DNA of 64,000 nucleotides from Methanomicrobiales archaeon HGW-Methanomicrobiales-3 (GTDB lineage: Archaea; Halobacteriota; Methanomicrobia; Methanomicrobiales; Methanospirillaceae), in contig PGYK01000001.1 in assembly GCA_002839605.1 (NCBI GenBank), positions 62,001 through 126,000 of the forward strand. Direction: 5' to 3'. Below, piece after piece: positions 60,459 to 64,000 of the stretch. The notes under the pieces were generated by a model. It saw nothing but the letters and a program-made list of their open reading frames with translations, was not told the DNA's origin and searched no databases. The position numbers were made by a program, and so were the translations under genes. Each line of letters starts with the position of its first letter. The first letter of the stretch is position 1.

Positions 60459-61393
60459 CCCTTGTTCCCGTTACCTACAAGGGAGGCATCTACCAGCACG
60501 ACATCGTGACTGACCTTATCGAGGATCTCGGGGGGTATGTTGTCCAGAAGCATGTGCTTGCCCAGGAAGTGGTGCTCCAGTGCTTTGTGCCAAAGGATGA
60601 TATCGAGCTGATCCGGGAGATATCCCGGCCGCTCTTTGGCGAGGTGACCGACTCCCCGCTCGTGGGCACCGAGATTGCTATCGTTTCGCCGAGCCTTGAG
60701 ATCCATCACCTGCCCCACCCGTCCTGCGATATCGCGGAGTACACCCGCCGGCTCGGGGCAAAGAGCAACATGGTGGGGATGGCGCGGGGCGTGGGAAAAC
60801 GGATCGCTGCCATCAACGACGAGGAACGGGACGTGATCAACGAGCACGACATTGCGGTCTTCGGTCTTGGGAACTTCGAGCACTGCATTGAGTACAAGAT
60901 GCCTAATCTCCGCCGCGGAATCGAGGTTCCGATCGTGCTCTGCGGGGGCCCGGACAAAGAGGCGCTTGAGAAGATCGTGGACCCGCCGGTGGACGGGTAT
61001 GTGGGCAATGTGGGCCGGTTCATGCACCGGACCAAGGAGGCCGACGAGCTGGGCAAACTCGACGAGATCATCGCCGAGATCACCCGGGTGCTCGAGAAGC
61101 GGCGGGAGGAGATCGCAAAAGATCCCCTCTCGGTGGCTCCCGCCCGGCTCATGAACCTGATACGGGAGCGGGTACCGGCGATTCTTGATGTTACCTCCCC
61201 GACACCGCTCACGGTGCAGATGAAGGGGCTTCGCGTGAAGCTCCCCTACGACACCTTTGCAGACGCAATCCGGAAAGTGGAGATCGAGGACGGGATAACC
61301 ATCGGGGATGTTTCTGAGGTTCTCCCCTCGCGGATGCGGGACTATATCATCATCCGAATAAAACCGTTCTCGGAAACGAACGTGGTGATATAA
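60455..61393 (+). CDS. Methanogenesis marker protein 7
   Basis: MTLVPVTYKGGIYQHDIVTDLIEDLGGYVVQKHVLAQEVVLQ; ATG 60455 overlaps mmp17 stop (ATGA). Confidence 0.85.
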   Translation: MTLVPVTYKGGIYQHDIVTDLIEDLGGYVVQKHVLAQEVVLQCFVPKDDIELIREISRPLFGEVTDSPLVGTEIAIVSPSLEIHHLPHPSCDIAEYTRRLGAKSNMVGMARGVGKRIAAINDEERDVINEHDIAVFGLGNFEHCIEYKMPNLRRGIEVPIVLCGGPDKEALEKIVDPPVDGYVGNVGRFMHRTKEADELGKLDEIIAEITRVLEKRREEIAKDPLSVAPARLMNLIRERVPAILDVTSPTPLTVQMKGLRVKLPYDTFADAIRKVEIEDGITIGDVSEVLPSRMRDYIIIRIKPFSETNVVI

Positions 61394-61917
61394 TGAAGAA
61401 GAAGGTTTCATCGATCTCAACCAAGGACCAGTTCGAGGAACGGCTCGCCCATATTGTCGATCTGGGTGCCGATGTAACTGCTGATGAATGGTTAAAGGAC
61501 ATCGAGCTGGAATACGGCAAAGTGCCGCTCGTTTTCAAGCGGATGGGGGAACGGCCCGAGGTGCTCATCTCCCACCTCCTGTACAAGGGCACCGTGACGC
61601 AGACCAGCCCGCTCGATCCCAAGTACGTGGAGCTGATCAGCATGGCAGTCGGCGCTGCACTCAAGTGCCCGCACTGTACCGGCTACCACATGCAGGCAGC
61701 CATCAAGATGGGGGCGAGCCGCGAGGAGGTTCTCGAAGTCATCCTGCTGTCAGGGATGATCGCCAACTCATCGGTGCTTGCCAATGCCTACCGGATCTTT
61801 GACGACAAGCTGGAGAAGTGCATCCCTTGCGAGCTGAAAGGCGTCCCGCCCGCAGCCGGCACAAAGAAAGCGCCGGTGAAGAAGAAGGCGGGAAAGAAAG
61901 CGGCAGACAAAAAGTAA
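61393..61917 (+). CDS. Carboxymuconolactone decarboxylase/AhpD-like protein with Lys/Ala-rich tail
   Basis: MAVGAALKCPHCTGYHMQAAIKMGASREEVLEVILL; start overlaps mmp7 stop (TAATG); tail APVKKKAGKKAADKK. Confidence 0.88.
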   Translation: MKKKVSSISTKDQFEERLAHIVDLGADVTADEWLKDIELEYGKVPLVFKRMGERPEVLISHLLYKGTVTQTSPLDPKYVELISMAVGAALKCPHCTGYHMQAAIKMGASREEVLEVILLSGMIANSSVLANAYRIFDDKLEKCIPCELKGVPPAAGTKKAPVKKKAGKKAADKK

Positions 61918-61958
61918 GCCCTCCTGCTCCCCCTTTTTGTAACACTCTCTCTTCCTTT

Positions 61959-62384
61959 TTATTCCCAGCCTTCGGTCAGCACCTGGTAGTATACCATGAG
62001 GCCGATGATTACCATGAACGGTACCAGCAGGACGATGACCATGACCTGTGATGGCAGGACGATGATATCGTGACTGAGCACTTTTGCGAAGATGGTGAAG
62101 AGAAGTGCCCCGGTGACGAAAAAGATCCATATCCCGTGAACCAGTGCGGATGAATGCCCCCGGCCACTCCCGTCATATGAAGTGATTCTCTGGTATTTCG
62201 TGCCAAAGAGAATCCCGGCCATCATCGAACACCCGATGAGAGGCACAGCCATGGTCAGCGCGCTCCATTTGAGGAGCCAGACCGGGATTATGAAAACAAT
62301 GGTGAGAATGAAAAATTCCATAATGATAAGGGCGAGGATCAGCTTGAACCGGGCAGTTACTTTATCGTCAGTATCCTCAAACAT
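61959..62384 (-). CDS. Polytopic membrane protein of unknown function
   Basis: Four hydrophobic helices in 141 aa. Confidence 0.6.
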   Translation of the reverse strand: MFEDTDDKVTARFKLILALIIMEFFILTIVFIIPVWLLKWSALTMAVPLIGCSMMAGILFGTKYQRITSYDGSGRGHSSALVHGIWIFFVTGALLFTIFAKVLSHDIIVLPSQVMVIVLLVPFMVIIGLMVYYQVLTEGWE

Positions 62385-62599
62385 TGTCTGTTGCCTATAC
62401 GCTGGTTATGAGATGTATGCCTGTTTTCAATAAAAAAGATCGTAATACCAGTCCGGTGAAATTACTGGATGCTCCATTTTTACATTTTTTCGGTCTGGTT
62501 GTGCGGAAACCAAACGGTATGCGGATGCACCTGACACATGAATCCGGACACGAGGCCGTTGAAAGAATGGTCTTTTTCATTGGTTGAAAAAAGGTTGGT

Positions 62600-63094
62600 T
62601 TAGTCCTTCCGGACCGCTGCAAGGACGCATGCTGCGCCGAGTGCGCCGATAACGAGAAACGCCGGCAGGGGCGATTTGGTGGTCGGGATCGCGGTTGCCT
62701 CATTGGTCATTTCAGCGGTTGCTGCTGCGGTACAGGGCTCCTCCCATTCGCGGAGGCACGTCTGTTTTGGTTCGCACCAGGTGTAACCCGCAGAGCCGAT
62801 ACAGCCGTGCTCATCCTTGTCGGAGCCGGGCATCATTTCAGTCGTGGTTGCCGCCGCTGCCCCACCGCAGGGCTCTTCCCATTCGCGCAGGCACGTCTGT
62901 TTGGGCTCGCACCAGGTGTAGCCGGCCGAGCCGATGCAGCCGTGCTCGTCCTTGTCGCCACCGACAAGCGGGGTTTCTGCGGCCGTGACGTTGACACCCT
63001 GTCCGGAGATGTCAATCGCGGCAACGGGCAGTACGAGGATCGCAGCCGCAAGAAGGGCGACGATCATGAGTCTGAGAACGCGTAATTGTTCCAT
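62600..63094 (-). CDS. Secreted/surface protein with duplicated Cys-rich module and C-terminal anchor
   Basis: Signal-like N-terminus (LMIVALLAAAILVLPVAAID); two copies of DKDEHGCIGSAGYTWCEPKQTCLREWEEPC; C-terminal SPLPAFLVIGALGAACVLAAVRKD. Start reset from 63226. Confidence 0.7.
   Translation of the reverse strand: MEQLRVLRLMIVALLAAAILVLPVAAIDISGQGVNVTAAETPLVGGDKDEHGCIGSAGYTWCEPKQTCLREWEEPCGGAAAATTTEMMPGSDKDEHGCIGSAGYTWCEPKQTCLREWEEPCTAAATAEMTNEATAIPTTKSPLPAFLVIGALGAACVLAAVRKD
62735..62956. repeat. Two intragenic repeat units encoding an identical 30-aa Cys-rich motif
   Basis: Units ~62735-62821 and ~62869-62956 differ at the DNA level but encode the same DKDEHGCIGSAGYTWCEPKQTCLREWEEPC. 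Confidence 0.8.
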
Positions 63095-63334
63095 AGCAGT
63101 ACTGGTAGGCGGGATGGGAATATCTGTGTAATGATTGGTTGCGGGGATCGTGAGGGGTGCCGGGCTGCTCGCCTGCGTGATTGTCCCCGGCCTCCCCGGG
63201 GTCTGGGACCGGGCCCTCGACCACATCGGGGGCGGGAAGTAAGTATCGAGTGATGAACAACGGCCGGGGATACCTGTCCCCGGCTGCCTTTTTTTTCAGA
63301 TATTTTTATTACCCGATGGGTCAGCAGATCCATA

Positions 63335-64000
63335 ATGGATGATAGTCGCAGACAGCAGTTGGTGAGGCTTCTTAACGATCCCCTGATACAACTCGACATA
63401 ACCGATATCGGTCTGCTTCTTCACGTTGATCAGGCACTCACCCACCGTTCCTATGCAAAAGAGCAGCGGGACAAGGGCCTTCCCTGCGAAGACTACGAGA
63501 GAATGGAATTTTCCGGCGATTGTATCCTTGATTTTGTCATTGGTCATGAATTGTACACCTCATTCCCGAAACTGTCAAAAGAAGTGATTCAGCGTTTTCC
63601 AAAATACGAGGGAAAAGAAGAGGAGCTTCTCACGGACTTGCTCCACGGCATGACCAATGACAATTCCCTCTCCATGATCGCATCGAAAATTCCCTCATTT
63701 GATGAATGTATCTTACGGGGCGGGGGAGTGAATCTTGAAGATTCTGTCAGGGCAGGGGCGTTTGAGGCATTTATCGCAGCCATCTATGAGATCGGGGGGA
63801 TTGGTGCAACAACCACCGTGGTAAAACGGTTGTTCAGGGACAGATTTGGTCAGGCTGAACCGATCGTGAGTTATAAAAATGAATTACAGGAATGCGTGCA
63901 GAGGCGGGAGAGGACCGGCAATATCAATGGTATCATCGGGTACCAGACCCGGCCCGATCCTGATACACCGGAGAACAACAAATGGCATATCTCAGAAGTC
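63335..64000 (+). CDS. RNase III-like protein, 3' end outside the window
   Basis: Own translation: ALTHRSYAKEQ...YERMEFSGDCILDFVIGHELY...VRAGAFEAFIAAIYEIGG...SYKNELQECVQRRE. Matches RNase III signature and start of dsRBD. Missing from ORF track because there is no stop before 64000. Confidence 0.75.
   Translation, partial: MDDSRRQQLVRLLNDPLIQLDITDIGLLLHVDQALTHRSYAKEQRDKGLPCEDYERMEFSGDCILDFVIGHELYTSFPKLSKEVIQRFPKYEGKEEELLTDLLHGMTNDNSLSMIASKIPSFDECILRGGGVNLEDSVRAGAFEAFIAAIYEIGGIGATTTVVKRLFRDRFGQAEPIVSYKNELQECVQRRERTGNINGIIGYQTRPDPDTPENNKWHISEV

Overview
The window is a GC-rich archaeal chromosome segment, most consistent with a methanogen of the order Methanomicrobiales (Methanoregula-like). 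The main evidence is a near-complete methanogenesis-marker operon (AtwA/component A2, Mmp3, Mmp6, Mmp5, Mmp15, Mmp17, Mmp7) at 54.6-61.4 kb, plus CofD, CDC48/VAT, RadB, archaeal AspS, ribose-1,5-bisphosphate isomerase, DapF/LysA and LarC. Most of the rest is ordinary housekeeping, transport and membrane/surface protein genes. The main accessory region is an AT-rich island at about 9.6-17.8 kb, followed by an XRE/ImmA + PIN pair to 19.4 kb. The island has two divergent operons: (i) a CBS-CBS/transmembrane/TIR protein translationally coupled to a 1359-aa P-loop (STAND/AAA-like) NTPase; (ii) a zinc-ribbon polytopic membrane protein, a small TM/coiled-coil protein and a DUF4062-like protein with a beta-sandwich-like C-terminus. 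I propose this as a candidate undescribed TIR/NTPase defence system. It lies between two blocks of small ORFan genes joined by ATGA overlaps and next to a ~215-bp diverged direct repeat. Other notable items are a ~1-kb GATC-rich palindromic non-coding repeat array (42.37-43.42 kb), tandem RAD55/KaiC-like paralogs lacking the Walker A lysine, and a truncated RNase III-like gene at the right edge. All calls come from reading motifs; no database or structural searches were run.
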